From Caldilineaceae bacterium bin5 (GTDB lineage: Bacteria; Chloroflexota; Anaerolineae; Caldilineales; Caldilineaceae): a DNA stretch of 64,000 bases. The stretch lies in NCBI GenBank assembly GCA_002238445.1, contig MPML01000003.1, positions 124,001 through 188,000 on the forward strand, written 5' to 3'. The notes under the pieces were generated by a model that saw only the letters and a program-made list of their open reading frames with translations, did no database searches and had not been told where the DNA came from. Every line of letters begins with the position of its first letter. Within the stretch, counting starts at the first letter, position 1. Both the position numbers and the translations under genes were made by a program. Positions 36,707 through 45,712 of the stretch are shown here, in pieces.

Positions 36707-37084
36707 TCAGCCGCCTGGGCGCCACGGCAGCCGCGTAAAGCCGTGCCCCTCTAACCAGTCCGGATCCGGTCCTTCCCAACCGTAATAATCCAGGTCGATG
36801 CGGCCGTCCGCCAGAAACTGGACGCCTTCTTCTGCCAGTAGATTTCGTTGCCGGTCCGTTGCCAGCGGATCCCCTCGCGGGCTGATGCCCCCGCGGCTGT
36901 TGACCACCCTCTGCCAGGGAACGTTCGTATCCACTGGCAACCCCCCTAACGCATAGCCGGCCATGCGCGGAGTCGCCGCACCCACAATCCACGCTATCTG
37001 ACCGTAAGTCGCCACCCGTCCCCACGGAATCTCACGAACAACCAGAAGCATCTTCTGGTATACACTTTCCGCCTTTTCTGCCAT
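36707..37084 (-). CDS. Alkyltransferase-like protein (ATL), MGMT fold without catalytic Cys
   Basis: The 125-residue protein has the MGMT DNA-binding fold (IPWGRVATYGQIAWIVG, TPRMAGYALGGLP). The active-site PCHR is replaced by VPWQRVV, with Trp57 where the alkyl-accepting Cys would be. ATL proteins bind O6-alkylguanine in DNA and channel it into nucleotide excision repair rather than repairing it themselves. The length and the PWQRVV variant fit the stand-alone ATL group. The gene is divergent from the CtaG-like gene; an open frame of that gene would begin at the same base. Confidence 0.93.
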   Translation of the reverse strand: MAEKAESVYQKMLLVVREIPWGRVATYGQIAWIVGAATPRMAGYALGGLPVDTNVPWQRVVNSRGGISPRGDPLATDRQRNLLAEEGVQFLADGRIDLDYYGWEGPDPDWLEGHGFTRLPWRPGG

Positions 37085-37392
37085 TGACCTCTATCCCTCA
37101 AGAAAAAGTTGGAAGACCCGCCATCACCTGCCTTGCATCTCGAGGCTGGGCCCTATCTTCCATTCCGCTCTATCTCATTCGCATTCGCTTGCCTGGCACA
37201 GCTGTTGGCTGGCACGCTGGCCTATGGAGGAGAAAAAACGCTGTGGCACAGGCCCTCACTTCGGCCATGAGTTGCGTCGCCTCGATTCTGCCACCAGCCT
37301 GCAAATTCGACCAAAACAGAGTTGACCCCGCCCTTCTGCAGAACATCCCTCTGACATATCCTCTCGGTTTGGCAATTCGCCTTCTCGCGACT
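37085..37392. other. Intergenic or N-terminal extension region
   Basis: The frame of the CtaG-like gene is open through this interval. The translated residues lack membrane character and family resemblance, so I treat it as the divergent promoter region between the ATL gene and the CtaG-like gene. No clear promoter pair was identified. Confidence 0.4.
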
Positions 37393-38310
37393 ATGCTTGC
37401 ATCCATGAATGCCTCAATACCCGAGCTCTTGACTGCCTGGAAGTTCTATCCTGTCTCGGCCGCAGTCATGCTATCTCTCTTCCTTCCCTATATGTGGGGT
37501 TGGCTGCGAATGCGGCGCACTGCTGCCCCACTGGCTACCACGGCTCGGCTCATCAGCTACGTCGCCGGCATCTTCGCGCTGGCGCTTGCGCTCCATTCGC
37601 CCCTCGTCGTCCTGCAGCAGGAACTATTGATCGGCAGAGCCGCCCAGCAAATCCTCATCGGCCTTCTGGCGCCGCCACTCTTGTGGTTGGCCTGTCCGGC
37701 GCACGTCATACTGCGCGGCCTTCCTGCTTCCTCCCGGCGCATGGTTGTGGGTAAGCTGAAATATTCGACGCCGTCTGGGCGCCTCATTCGCAAGTTGACG
37801 CATCCGCTCGTGATCTGGCTGCTTGCATTCAGCGTTTTTCTGCTCTGGCACGAGCCGGCCATCGCCAACTGGCTGCTGGCCCATCCTGCTGTCTATCGTC
37901 TAAGCCTGTGGGGCGTCTGGGTCACATACATGCTTTTCTGGTGGCATCCCTTGGGAACCGGGCCGCGCCTGCGCTCGGCCATGCACCCGGCCATCGCCTT
38001 TCTCTTCGTGATCATTGGCGGTGAAGTTCCCAATATGGTTACCGGCGTGACCCTGGCTTTCCGCCAGACGCCGGCCTACGCCTACTATGACGGCCGTCTA
38101 CCCGTCCCCGGGCTGACCACGCTGCAAGATCAGATGGTCAGCGGAGGCATGATCTGGTTCCTCGGCAGCATTGTCTACGTCGGTGTTGCCGTCGCTATCC
38201 TCGGCCGCGTCTTCCGTAACTTTGAATCGCCGCGGCCGCCCCCCATCAGTTGGGACGCAACCGAAAGGACCATAGCCCCTGGCTTGGAACATCGAGTCAT
38301 TGGCCGCTAA
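37393..38310 (+). CDS. Cytochrome c oxidase assembly factor CtaG-like (Caa3_CtaG family)
   Basis: The product, about 305 residues from the ATG at 37393, is a multi-spanning membrane protein of the Caa3_CtaG family. It shows the family pattern with FALALALHSPL, the Arg/Leu-rich inner loop after LLWLACPAHVILRGLP, LWHEPAIANWLLAHPAVYRLS, WHPLGTGPRLRSAMHPAIAF and a C-terminal DQMVSGGMIWF. His and Met residues in membrane segments suggest copper handling for caa3-type oxidase assembly. The SCO1-like gene at 19505 would serve the same pathway. The open frame reaches back to 37084, but family length favours this start or the ATG at 37405. Confidence 0.85.
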   Translation: MLASMNASIPELLTAWKFYPVSAAVMLSLFLPYMWGWLRMRRTAAPLATTARLISYVAGIFALALALHSPLVVLQQELLIGRAAQQILIGLLAPPLLWLACPAHVILRGLPASSRRMVVGKLKYSTPSGRLIRKLTHPLVIWLLAFSVFLLWHEPAIANWLLAHPAVYRLSLWGVWVTYMLFWWHPLGTGPRLRSAMHPAIAFLFVIIGGEVPNMVTGVTLAFRQTPAYAYYDGRLPVPGLTTLQDQMVSGGMIWFLGSIVYVGVAVAILGRVFRNFESPRPPPISWDATERTIAPGLEHRVIGR

Positions 38311-38474
38311 CTGAAGTAGCTCAGCCAAGTCGGCCATCTGAGAAGGATTCTTCAAGCCAACCCTCAGTAGCCTTCTATCTCTTGCCGACCTGGCAACCTG
38401 CAAATGTAAATGAGCGCAAACGAAACCAGTCTCCGCCAACGGTTCTACGACAACAACGCCCCACACCTAATCAA

Positions 38475-40553
38475 ATGCGCAAAGTTGTGAAGCGAGTCCA
38501 TCACTTATTTGTCGCCGCGTTTCTCCTGACCGGCTTCCTCACCTTGGGTGGATGCAGCTCCATCGCAAGCCTGCTCTTCCAGGATAGTAGCGACTCTGAC
38601 AGCCCTGCCCGCATCAATGTGCAGGGCCAGGTTTCTCCAGATTCTACTCCGACTTCCACGCGCGTTGAATCCGCTGAAGGGCCGACCGGTGCCAAGCCAA
38701 AAATTCGACCTATAGCGCTGGCATCAGGGTCACAGGCGCGCCAGCCTGTGTCCGTCCCAACCCGCGACTTGAGAGATCTTGCCCTCCGCCTTCGTCCCGG
38801 AGTCGACTTCATCCCCGAAACCACTCCCGCCCAGAACTATACCGTCGGAGACAAAGTCCCGTTCTGGGCGGCGAACGTGGACACCAACCAGCACTTCCAG
38901 GTGGAGGCCGAGTTGCTCTACAAGAACGACGTAGTCTATGTCTGGGCTGAGCGCGGCCACGGTCTTGACCCGGAAGCGATGGCCGCGTCCGCAGATCGAT
39001 TCGCCCAAAATATCTATCCCCAGGTACGGGCCTTTTTCGGCGCGGAGGCGAGTCCGGGTATCGACGCCGACCGACGTCTTCACATTCTCCATGCAACTGA
39101 CCTGGGCCGGGGAATCGCCGGCTACTTCAGCAGCGCCGACGCCTTCAGCTCTCTCGCCAATCCGTTTTCCAACCAGAAGGAGATGTTTACCATCAGCCTG
39201 GACTGGCTGCGCCAAATCGATGACTATGCGGTCTACGAGACCGTGCTGGCCCATGAATTTCAGCACATGGTTCATTGGAACAATGATCGTAACGAAGAGA
39301 CTTGGGTCAATGAAGGAATGAGTGAGCTGGCCCAGGAAGTCGCCGGCTATCCCCCTGAATTGGGATTCGCCCGCGTGTACGCACGCCAGCCCGATACGCA
39401 GCTGAACACCTGGAATTTAGACCCCAATGACAACGCCAGGCATTACGGGGCATCCTATCTCTTTATGGCCTACTTCCTGCAGCGCTTCGGCGAGGAATTG
39501 ACGCGGGCCGTCGTTTCCCAGCCAGACAACGGCACCCAAGGATTCGATGCCGCGTTCAAGGAAGCCGGTCTGGACCTGACCTTCGAAGATGTATTTGCCG
39601 ATTGGGCTATCGCCAACTACGTCAACGATTTCGACGCGCTCGCCCAGCATGGAATCTTCGGCTACCAGCAGCTGCAGACTCCCGCTCCCGAACTTGAGGA
39701 GACCGTCAGGAGTCTGTCGCAAAAAACTTTGCAAGGCTCTGTCCCCAATTTCGGCGTGGATTACATCGCTTTTAGCGAACGCAGCGACGCCTCAGTCTAC
39801 TTTGAAGGAACTACAGAAACGCGATATGCCGACGTCGCGCAGTTTAGCGGCAACCTTGCCTGGTGGAGCAACCGGACCGACGATTCCGATGTTCGCCTGA
39901 CCCGCGCATTCGACTTCTCTGATGTGCCTCTCAACGCCGACCTGACTATGAACGTGCGCATGTGGTTCGACATCGAAACCGATTACGACTACGGCTACGT
40001 TCTCGCCAGCCGCGATGGCAGCAAGTGGGATATCCTGCCAGGCCAGCGGACCACTACCTCCAACCCAAGCGGCAACAGCTTCGGCCATGCCTACACCGCG
40101 CAGAGCGCGACTTCATCCTTCTCCTCGGCGCCCGACTGGGTTAATGAGTCCTTTGACCTGCGGGCCTATGCCGGCGACAAAGTTTCCCTGCGTTTTGAGT
40201 ACGTGACCGATGACGCTGTAAATGCCCCCGGTTGGTTCGTTGACGAGATCGAGATCCCCGCCATTGGCTACACCACTAACTGGGGAAATGGCGCCGACGG
40301 CTGGGAAAGCGAAGGCTGGATCCTAACCGACAATCAACTTCCACAGGAATGGTTAGTCCAGGTCATGGTGTTCAAAAATGGCAATCTGGCGAGCTTCGAG
40401 CGGGCGCCGGTGGAAACTGACGGCACCGTCCGCATCGATGTGGAGGGTTTGGAAAGGGGAAGCGAGGTTGTCCTGGCAATCAGCGGGCTGACGCCTGTGA
40501 CCACCGAGGAAGCTCACTACGAATACAGAATCGAGCATCTGCGAGCGCCATAA
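38475..40553 (+). CDS. Zinc metalloprotease lipoprotein, immune inhibitor A-like
   Basis: The 692-residue product starts MRKVVKRVHHLF, followed by a hydrophobic core and lipobox (LTLGGC), so it is predicted to be exported and lipid-anchored. The catalytic core has HEFQH at 260-264 and, after NEETW, a downstream NEGMSE glutamate at 280, the HExxH...E pattern of gluzincin-like peptidases. The C-terminal part has a jelly-roll-like module with GWFVDEIEI, as in M6/immune inhibitor A proteins. A frame open to 38250 overlaps the previous gene and is ignored. Substrate and physiological role are unknown. Confidence 0.87.
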   Translation: MRKVVKRVHHLFVAAFLLTGFLTLGGCSSIASLLFQDSSDSDSPARINVQGQVSPDSTPTSTRVESAEGPTGAKPKIRPIALASGSQARQPVSVPTRDLRDLALRLRPGVDFIPETTPAQNYTVGDKVPFWAANVDTNQHFQVEAELLYKNDVVYVWAERGHGLDPEAMAASADRFAQNIYPQVRAFFGAEASPGIDADRRLHILHATDLGRGIAGYFSSADAFSSLANPFSNQKEMFTISLDWLRQIDDYAVYETVLAHEFQHMVHWNNDRNEETWVNEGMSELAQEVAGYPPELGFARVYARQPDTQLNTWNLDPNDNARHYGASYLFMAYFLQRFGEELTRAVVSQPDNGTQGFDAAFKEAGLDLTFEDVFADWAIANYVNDFDALAQHGIFGYQQLQTPAPELEETVRSLSQKTLQGSVPNFGVDYIAFSERSDASVYFEGTTETRYADVAQFSGNLAWWSNRTDDSDVRLTRAFDFSDVPLNADLTMNVRMWFDIETDYDYGYVLASRDGSKWDILPGQRTTTSNPSGNSFGHAYTAQSATSSFSSAPDWVNESFDLRAYAGDKVSLRFEYVTDDAVNAPGWFVDEIEIPAIGYTTNWGNGADGWESEGWILTDNQLPQEWLVQVMVFKNGNLASFERAPVETDGTVRIDVEGLERGSEVVLAISGLTPVTTEEAHYEYRIEHLRAP

Positions 40554-40592
40554 CGAGCAATCCTGACGCTAAGAGCTCCTGGACCCTTAACG

Positions 40593-41144
40593 TCATTTCT
40601 TGTGCTGGCCCCATGCACGCCCACGAATTATTCGAGACAGACCAACCCCAAGAACCAGGCCGGCAACCACATCCCCAATATAATGGATGTTCAGCGCCAC
40701 TCTCGCCCAGCCAATCCAAAGGACGAGCAGAGGAGCCAGCTTCCCTGCGCCGGGCCAGAATGCTGTCGCCCACGTCAAAATAACACCGCAGCGCACTCCG
40801 TGCCCGCTCGGGAAACTATGCTTGTCAGCCCCGCCCGCGTAGAGGAAGCTGCCGCTGCCCGGTCGCGTCCGCCGCACCGCCTGTTTTATCAACAGTGTCC
40901 CAAATATACTAACCGCGAACGACAAAATCCAGCCAAAAAGAGTGCCCCGCTTCTGCCGGTTGCCATCGGACTGCCGCCACAAAAAGAGCGTCACCAGCAG
41001 CCAAACAACCGTGTCTCCTAGATGCGCCCCGATATGGGCCAACCAAAAGAGAGGATGCCGCTTCGATAGCTGTTCATCGTTCAGAGCAGCCCGGGCTGTG
41101 TACGTTTCGTCCAACCCGTTTAGCGCCTCCAACAGCCTGTGCAT
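40593..41144 (-). CDS. PAP2 superfamily membrane phosphatase
   Basis: The 183-residue membrane protein contains the three PAP2 motifs: KQAVRRTRP, SFPSGHG, and ARVALNIHYIGDV with the catalytic His and Asp. Several hydrophobic helices surround them. The family includes undecaprenyl-diphosphate phosphatases and phosphatidylglycerophosphate phosphatases; the substrate cannot be chosen from sequence. It starts 2 bases after the stop of the nucleotidyltransferase gene, so the two are probably translated from one message. Confidence 0.93.
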   Translation of the reverse strand: MHRLLEALNGLDETYTARAALNDEQLSKRHPLFWLAHIGAHLGDTVVWLLVTLFLWRQSDGNRQKRGTLFGWILSFAVSIFGTLLIKQAVRRTRPGSGSFLYAGGADKHSFPSGHGVRCGVILTWATAFWPGAGKLAPLLVLWIGWARVALNIHYIGDVVAGLVLGVGLSRIIRGRAWGQHKK

Positions 41145-41146
41145 TC

Positions 41147-42022
41147 TCAGACCTCACCCTGTCCTGCCGGCCGCCTGCGGGTATTAGCTGGGTGCTCCGG
41201 ATGTCTCTCCAGGTAGCTCCGCACTTGCAACAGCTGCTCGGGCTTGTCCACGTCCATCCCTGCTTCTGCCACCGGCAGAACCACCGGCCCGCCGTGGATA
41301 TCCGCGATTCTGTAAGCAAGTTCAACAATATCAGCCATCCCTAGGCGCCGAAACAAGAACTTGACCATCGTCGGCAGACCCAGCTTCCACACCTGCGCCA
41401 GTACATTCTTGCGATTGTCGATGAAATATCGAACTCGCTCCTGGATGCGGAAGCCCGCCGATAATTTCCCCAAATAAAGATCGCTGCTGCAGAATGATCC
41501 TTCCCGCAGCGGCAGGTACGTGCGCTTGCTGTCGGGAAAGGCGGCCAGCATTACATCCTTATGAACCACGCCCCAATAGACTTCAGACGTCAATGGCTCG
41601 CAGGCCTTGATAAAAGTGTCGATGATGTTGCCGGTCAGAAGAGCTATGTCAGCGGATAGTGCGAGGATGTAGCGGTCGTCTGGATTCAGTTCGCGGAGTT
41701 TGCGCAACCCTGCATTTTGGCTGGCCCAGAGGTTGGGTTGGTTGGGCACGTGATGAACGGCTACCCCAAAATCGATCTCATCCGGCTCCAGACCTACCAC
41801 GACGATTTCACCGATTCGGCCACTCTCAGCCAGTGCCTGCACCACATGCCAGGCCATCGGCATTCCCGCTAGAGGAACCAGAGACTTGTGGGCCGCGCCA
41901 GCCGCTACGCTGACCTGATCCAGTTTGTCCGGGTCGTAACCGGCGGTGATGAAAGCGTCAAACCGTTCCTGCAAAGCGCCCTCTGTCTGCGAATGACAAC
42001 GCGGTGTCGATGTTGATGCCAA
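41147..42022 (-). CDS. NTP transferase-domain protein (MobA/GlmU-like nucleotidyltransferase)
   Basis: The product (up to 291 residues) has a nucleotidyltransferase-like N-terminus, FDAFITAGYDP, then KSLVPLAGMPMAWHVVQAL, and a DDRYILALSADIALL strand with the metal-binding acidic residue. The C-terminus contains GMDVDKPEQL, also typical. The usual glycine-rich GGxGTR loop is not intact, so nucleotide specificity or activity may differ. The listed start is a TTG; a later TTG near FDAF is also possible. It forms a pair with the PAP2 gene. Confidence 0.8.
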   Translation of the reverse strand: MASTSTPRCHSQTEGALQERFDAFITAGYDPDKLDQVSVAAGAAHKSLVPLAGMPMAWHVVQALAESGRIGEIVVVGLEPDEIDFGVAVHHVPNQPNLWASQNAGLRKLRELNPDDRYILALSADIALLTGNIIDTFIKACEPLTSEVYWGVVHKDVMLAAFPDSKRTYLPLREGSFCSSDLYLGKLSAGFRIQERVRYFIDNRKNVLAQVWKLGLPTMVKFLFRRLGMADIVELAYRIADIHGGPVVLPVAEAGMDVDKPEQLLQVRSYLERHPEHPANTRRRPAGQGEV

Positions 42023-42118
42023 CCAGCCCCTGCCGGACTTTAGTCAACAACCATCCGTCCTTCCCGGGCTTGATGTGATGGCGCCTTAGGTCGGTATACG
42101 TGCAACGCCTGCGCATCG

Positions 42119-42322
42119 CTATCTCGAACGATCGATTGCGATGCGCAGGCGATACTCTTCAGCCATCAACTGCTCAACTTCATTCTCCAACTGTTGCTGC
42201 TGGCGCAGCTGATGCCGATTGTCAGCACTCCGAATGGCTTCCAGTTGTCGCTGCGCTCTCGTCAACTCGCGTAAGACTTCCTGCTTACGAGCGATCAGCG
42301 ACGCCCGGTCATTCTTCATCAT
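42119..42322 (-). CDS. Small coiled-coil protein, unknown
   Basis: This 67-residue frame begins MMKNDRASLIARKQEVLREL and is almost entirely predicted helix, with heptad-like Leu/Ile spacing and many Gln, Arg and Glu residues. It overlaps the 3' end of tatC by 14 bases and runs in the same direction, which suggests translational coupling. No homologue is recognised. It could be a real small gene or a fortuitous frame. Confidence 0.5.
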   Translation of the reverse strand: MMKNDRASLIARKQEVLRELTRAQRQLEAIRSADNRHQLRQQQQLENEVEQLMAEEYRLRIAIDRSR

Positions 42323-43139
42323 CGCCCCAGTCCATCTCATCCAAGTCGCGTGGCGCCCTCGGCTTGTAAAGCAAGTAGGCGAGCCCAACCCCGAGGAAAA
42401 AGAGACTGATCAGCGGTAACATGACTATCGTCATATTGATCGGATCGATCGTCGGCGTTATCATCGCCGCCACAACCGAGATGATAACAATCGCCTGCCG
42501 CCACATTCCCAGCAACTGCGGCCCGCTGACGAGCCCAATGCGCGCCAGGAAGGCGATCACGAGCGGAGTCTCGAAGGCAACACCAATCCAGAAAACGATG
42601 CGAGTGAAAAATCCAATATAACGGTCTACAGTCCACTCCTGATCGATCACATCTCCCAGGAAATTTTGCAGAAAACCGACCGCCACTGGCAGCATAACGA
42701 AATTGGCAAATGCGGCGCCGCCAAAGAAAAGAACCATAACGCCGGGCAGGAGCATAAACAGGCCGCGTTTTTCGTGGGGATAGAGTCCTGGAGCAATGAA
42801 AGCGACAATCTGGTAGACCAGCACCGGCATAGCAACGATCACGCCCATCACAAACATCACCTTAAAGAACACAAAAATCGTGTCCGTGGGGCCAATTGCT
42901 ATCAACCTGCTTACTTCATCCTCAGCGCCACTGGCATTGGTAACGGGGGCAGTAATAAAAGCAATGACCGGCTCGACAAAGGCGATACTGGCGACAATTC
43001 CAAACAACAGGGAGCCAACAATCCAGATCATCCGGTTCCGCAATTCGGTCAGATGATCAAGCAGCCCCATTCGGCTGCCATCAAATGGATCGGAGTCCAG
43101 CGGTGCACCGGAGTCCAGCGGCTCAGCCTGTTGGGTCAC
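42309..43139 (-). CDS. tatC: Sec-independent protein translocase TatC
   Basis: The 276-residue protein has six predicted helices and the TatC pattern: MGLLDHLTELRNRMIW near the N-terminus, FAFG-like regions replaced by FVMLPVAVGFLQNF, and a hydrophobic C-terminus followed by an acidic tail DEMDWGDDEE. TatC is the core receptor for twin-arginine signal peptides. The GTG start overlaps the stop of the upstream tatA/B-like gene in GTGA (43136-43139). A loop of about 20 residues after the first helix (VTNASGAEDEVSRLIAIG) is typical. Confidence 0.96.
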   Translation of the reverse strand: MTQQAEPLDSGAPLDSDPFDGSRMGLLDHLTELRNRMIWIVGSLLFGIVASIAFVEPVIAFITAPVTNASGAEDEVSRLIAIGPTDTIFVFFKVMFVMGVIVAMPVLVYQIVAFIAPGLYPHEKRGLFMLLPGVMVLFFGGAAFANFVMLPVAVGFLQNFLGDVIDQEWTVDRYIGFFTRIVFWIGVAFETPLVIAFLARIGLVSGPQLLGMWRQAIVIISVVAAMITPTIDPINMTIVMLPLISLFFLGVGLAYLLYKPRAPRDLDEMDWGDDEE

Positions 43140-44110
43140 AGTGTCGTCTCCTCACTACCCTCGCCGTCCGCATCCTCAGCCACCGCGACAACCGACTCCC
43201 CATCGGCCTCTACACTGGCCTCATCCGAATGTACATCGGCATTGGATTCATCTACCTTTGCGCCTTCTCCTTTGCTTGCGAGTTCCGCTATCGCGTTTGA
43301 CGCGTCTTCCGCATTCGCGTCAACAGAGTCTGGCGCAGTGCCCTCAGGCTCCGACCCCTCTCCCTGTTCGCTCTTCTGCGCGGCTACTGCCTGGCGCCGA
43401 TCGTCTGCCCGCCGCTGAGCTCGCTTGTTGCGCTCCTCCAAATAGGAAGAGTCCGACCCACTGGAGGCGGACTGTCTCTTTGCCCTTTGCTGTTTACGCA
43501 ATTCGGATAAAGTCTTTACCCCGCGCTTCTGCCCGCTGCCGGTCCGTCGCGACGCTGCCCCTGCCACCGAACTACTGGAAGTTACCTTCGCAGAACTGGC
43601 CTTCGGTGCCGATGGAATCGGAGTTCCCGTTGTCTTGAGCTTTGCATCCGCGCCTTCAGCGCTCTGCTCCCTCCCATTCGAAGAAGCCGACGCATTCAGG
43701 TCCGATAGAGAGGGCTGTGCAGCAGATGCGGCAGCCGCCGGCGTAACTGACTCCTCCTCTGTTGTCTCTGCCGCTTCTTCAGCTGCTAGGGCCGGTTGAG
43801 ATGGAGCCGAAGTCTGTTTCGTAGAAGCCGTCGATTTCTTGCCAGCGCCCACACCGATGGACTTCTCCTCTTCCTCTTCCTCATCCTCCCCCATCAGCTC
43901 CTTCATATGATAGCTGGGGTCAAGTTCTCTCAGATCCCCAATCTCTTCATTGACCTGGCGCGTCAAATCGCCCGAAAGCTTCTGCAGGCGCCGAATGAAG
44001 GACAAGACGTCTCTGGTCACCTTGGGCAACCGTTCCGGGCCAAGAAATATCAGGGCGAAAATCAATATGAAAATAAATTCGAGGACGCCAATGCCGAAGA
44101 TGCTGTTCAT
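43136..44110 (-). CDS. tatA: Twin-arginine translocase TatA/TatB family subunit with long low-complexity tail
   Basis: The 324-residue protein starts with one membrane helix (IGVLEFIFILIFALIFLGPERLP in pieces) ending in the TatA/B hallmark FLGPERLPKV, followed by an amphipathic helix. The rest, from about residue 80, is acidic, Ser/Ala/Thr-rich and probably disordered, including an EEEEEE run and repeated EGAD/EADG-like stretches. TatA proteins are usually 60-100 residues and TatB up to about 180, so this tail is unusual. Overlap with tatC indicates one operon. Confidence 0.9.
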   Translation of the reverse strand: MNSIFGIGVLEFIFILIFALIFLGPERLPKVTRDVLSFIRRLQKLSGDLTRQVNEEIGDLRELDPSYHMKELMGEDEEEEEEKSIGVGAGKKSTASTKQTSAPSQPALAAEEAAETTEEESVTPAAAASAAQPSLSDLNASASSNGREQSAEGADAKLKTTGTPIPSAPKASSAKVTSSSSVAGAASRRTGSGQKRGVKTLSELRKQQRAKRQSASSGSDSSYLEERNKRAQRRADDRRQAVAAQKSEQGEGSEPEGTAPDSVDANAEDASNAIAELASKGEGAKVDESNADVHSDEASVEADGESVVAVAEDADGEGSEETTL

Positions 44111-44118
44111 GCCAGAAG

Positions 44119-44760
44119 TTACCGGCTCACTTGTCTATAATCGGATGGCAGGGTAATTTCTCGGAGCGCGGTGCCCAGGACACCATTGATAAAACGTGGG
44201 CTGCTGTCACTGCCGAATGTCTTTGCCAGCTCCACTGCCTCGTTAATTACAACCTTGGGAGGCGCGTCCGCATCCGGGCTTGACAACTCGAAAATAGAAA
44301 GACGCAACACATTGCGGTCGACGATGGCCAGCTTGTCTACCGGCCACTCTGGCGCGTACCGGCCAATCAGTGAGTCCAGGTCGTCCTTATATCTGATCAC
44401 ACCGCTAACGAGCCAGTAAAGAAAGGCAAGTGTTTCCGCCGAGTACCCTTCCTCTGCTTGGCGGTAGTCCAAGGCAATGCCCGGTCGATGCCCGGTGCAG
44501 TCCACTTCATAGAGAACCTGTAACGCAGTCCGCCGCGCGCGTATTCGCTCAGCCGGGCGGGCAGCCGCGCCTGCGCTCTTGCTGTTCGACTGATCGGGAC
44601 TTCCGTCTGCTTTCGCGTCGGGACCAACTGTTCCCCGACCTGTGGCCGAACAAGCCTTGTGGGTTGCCTTGCCGCCCGCACGTGCGGGTTTAACTACGTC
44701 TGCGACCGTTGGTTCAGCCGCAACCGGTGGCTCCATGAGATGCTGCGTATGGTCTATCAT
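44119..44760 (-). CDS. nusB: Transcription antitermination protein NusB
   Basis: The C-terminal 140 residues are Nus[55 protein letters not shown]. NusB binds boxA RNA with NusE for ribosomal RNA antitermination. I chose the ATG at 44760 because AGGTGA precedes it; a TTG at 44784 would add 8 residues. The first 65 or so residues are Ala/Gly/Lys-rich and probably disordered, an unusual extension. It lies between fabG and tatA on the same strand. Confidence 0.95.
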   Translation of the reverse strand: MIDHTQHLMEPPVAAEPTVADVVKPARAGGKATHKACSATGRGTVGPDAKADGSPDQSNSKSAGAAARPAERIRARRTALQVLYEVDCTGHRPGIALDYRQAEEGYSAETLAFLYWLVSGVIRYKDDLDSLIGRYAPEWPVDKLAIVDRNVLRLSIFELSSPDADAPPKVVINEAVELAKTFGSDSSPRFINGVLGTALREITLPSDYRQVSR

Positions 44761-44788
44761 TGTCACCTGTTTGTCAACCTGCAAACGA

Positions 44789-45535
44789 TCACATCATCAC
44801 AAGGCCGCCATCTACAGAAAGAACCTGGCCGGTTATGAAACCTGCCCGCTCGCTCGCCAGAAACGCGACCGCCCAGGCAATATCCTCCGGGTCTCCAAAC
44901 CGTCCCAACGGCGTCTGCGCAATAGTGTGTTCCTTCTGTTCGTCGCTCATCACATCCGTCAGCGCCGTCGGCACAAAGCCCGGCGCCACAACATTCACTG
45001 TGATTCCTCTGCTGCCCACCTCGCGGGCAAGGCTCTTGGAAAGGCCAATTATTCCCGCCTTGCTGGCCGCGTAATTCGTCTGTCCGGCCTGCCCTGACAA
45101 GCCCACTATGCTGGATATGTTGATAATGCGCCCCCAGCGCTGCCGGATCATGCCCCGCAACGCTGCCCTGGTTACATTATATATACTGTCCAGGTTTGTG
45201 CCGATGACCGTACGCCACCCTTCTTCCTTCATGCTCATCAGTAGCGCGTCGCGCGTCGTACCAGCGTTGTTGACCAGGATGTTGACTCTGCCCAACTCCT
45301 TTTCCACGACCTTCACCAGGTCGGATGCCTCATCAAAACTGCTTACATCAGCCTGAAAAACAGTGCATTCGCCGCCGCCGTCGCGGATGGCGGCAGCCGT
45401 TTCGTCCGCGCCGGCCTGGTTGCCGCGATAGTTCAGTGCGACGCGCGCGCCTCCCGCTGCCAGCTCCTTGGCAATGGCAGCGCCAATCCCGCTGCTGCTA
45501 CCCGTAACCAGCGCAATCTTACCACTAAAATTCAT
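44789..45535 (-). CDS. fabG: 3-oxoacyl-[acyl-carrier-protein] reductase
   Basis: The 248-residue short-chain dehydrogenase has the nucleotide-binding TGSSSGIG loop at 11-18, NNAG at 89-92, and the catalytic Tyr155 and Lys159 in YAASK. It ends in the FabG-typical [13 protein letters not shown]. It reduces 3-oxoacyl-ACP with NADPH in fatty-acid elongation. fabD lies 177 bases upstream on the same strand, but acpP and fabF are not here, so the fab cluster is incomplete. Confidence 0.95.
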   Translation of the reverse strand: MNFSGKIALVTGSSSGIGAAIAKELAAGGARVALNYRGNQAGADETAAAIRDGGGECTVFQADVSSFDEASDLVKVVEKELGRVNILVNNAGTTRDALLMSMKEEGWRTVIGTNLDSIYNVTRAALRGMIRQRWGRIINISSIVGLSGQAGQTNYAASKAGIIGLSKSLAREVGSRGITVNVVAPGFVPTALTDVMSDEQKEHTIAQTPLGRFGDPEDIAWAVAFLASERAGFITGQVLSVDGGLVMM

Positions 45536-45712
45536 GGAATCTCTCGGTGAAGTGGCTATCTTGCCGCTATTCTACTACAGGCCGGCGAAAATGAAGAACG
45601 GGAACAATGACCCTTTTAGACGACGCAAAGTCCAAATATTGCCTGGCAGCCAGCAGATCTGTGTGATTATTCCGCCAAGCGCAGACTTGGCCCGACGGCC
45701 GGGCCGGAACAC

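Noticed and set aside
38250-38474. Longer metalloprotease start overlapping the CtaG-like gene
   Set aside because: It would overlap the upstream gene and place the lipoprotein signal far inside; the ATG at 38475 gives a proper signal peptide.
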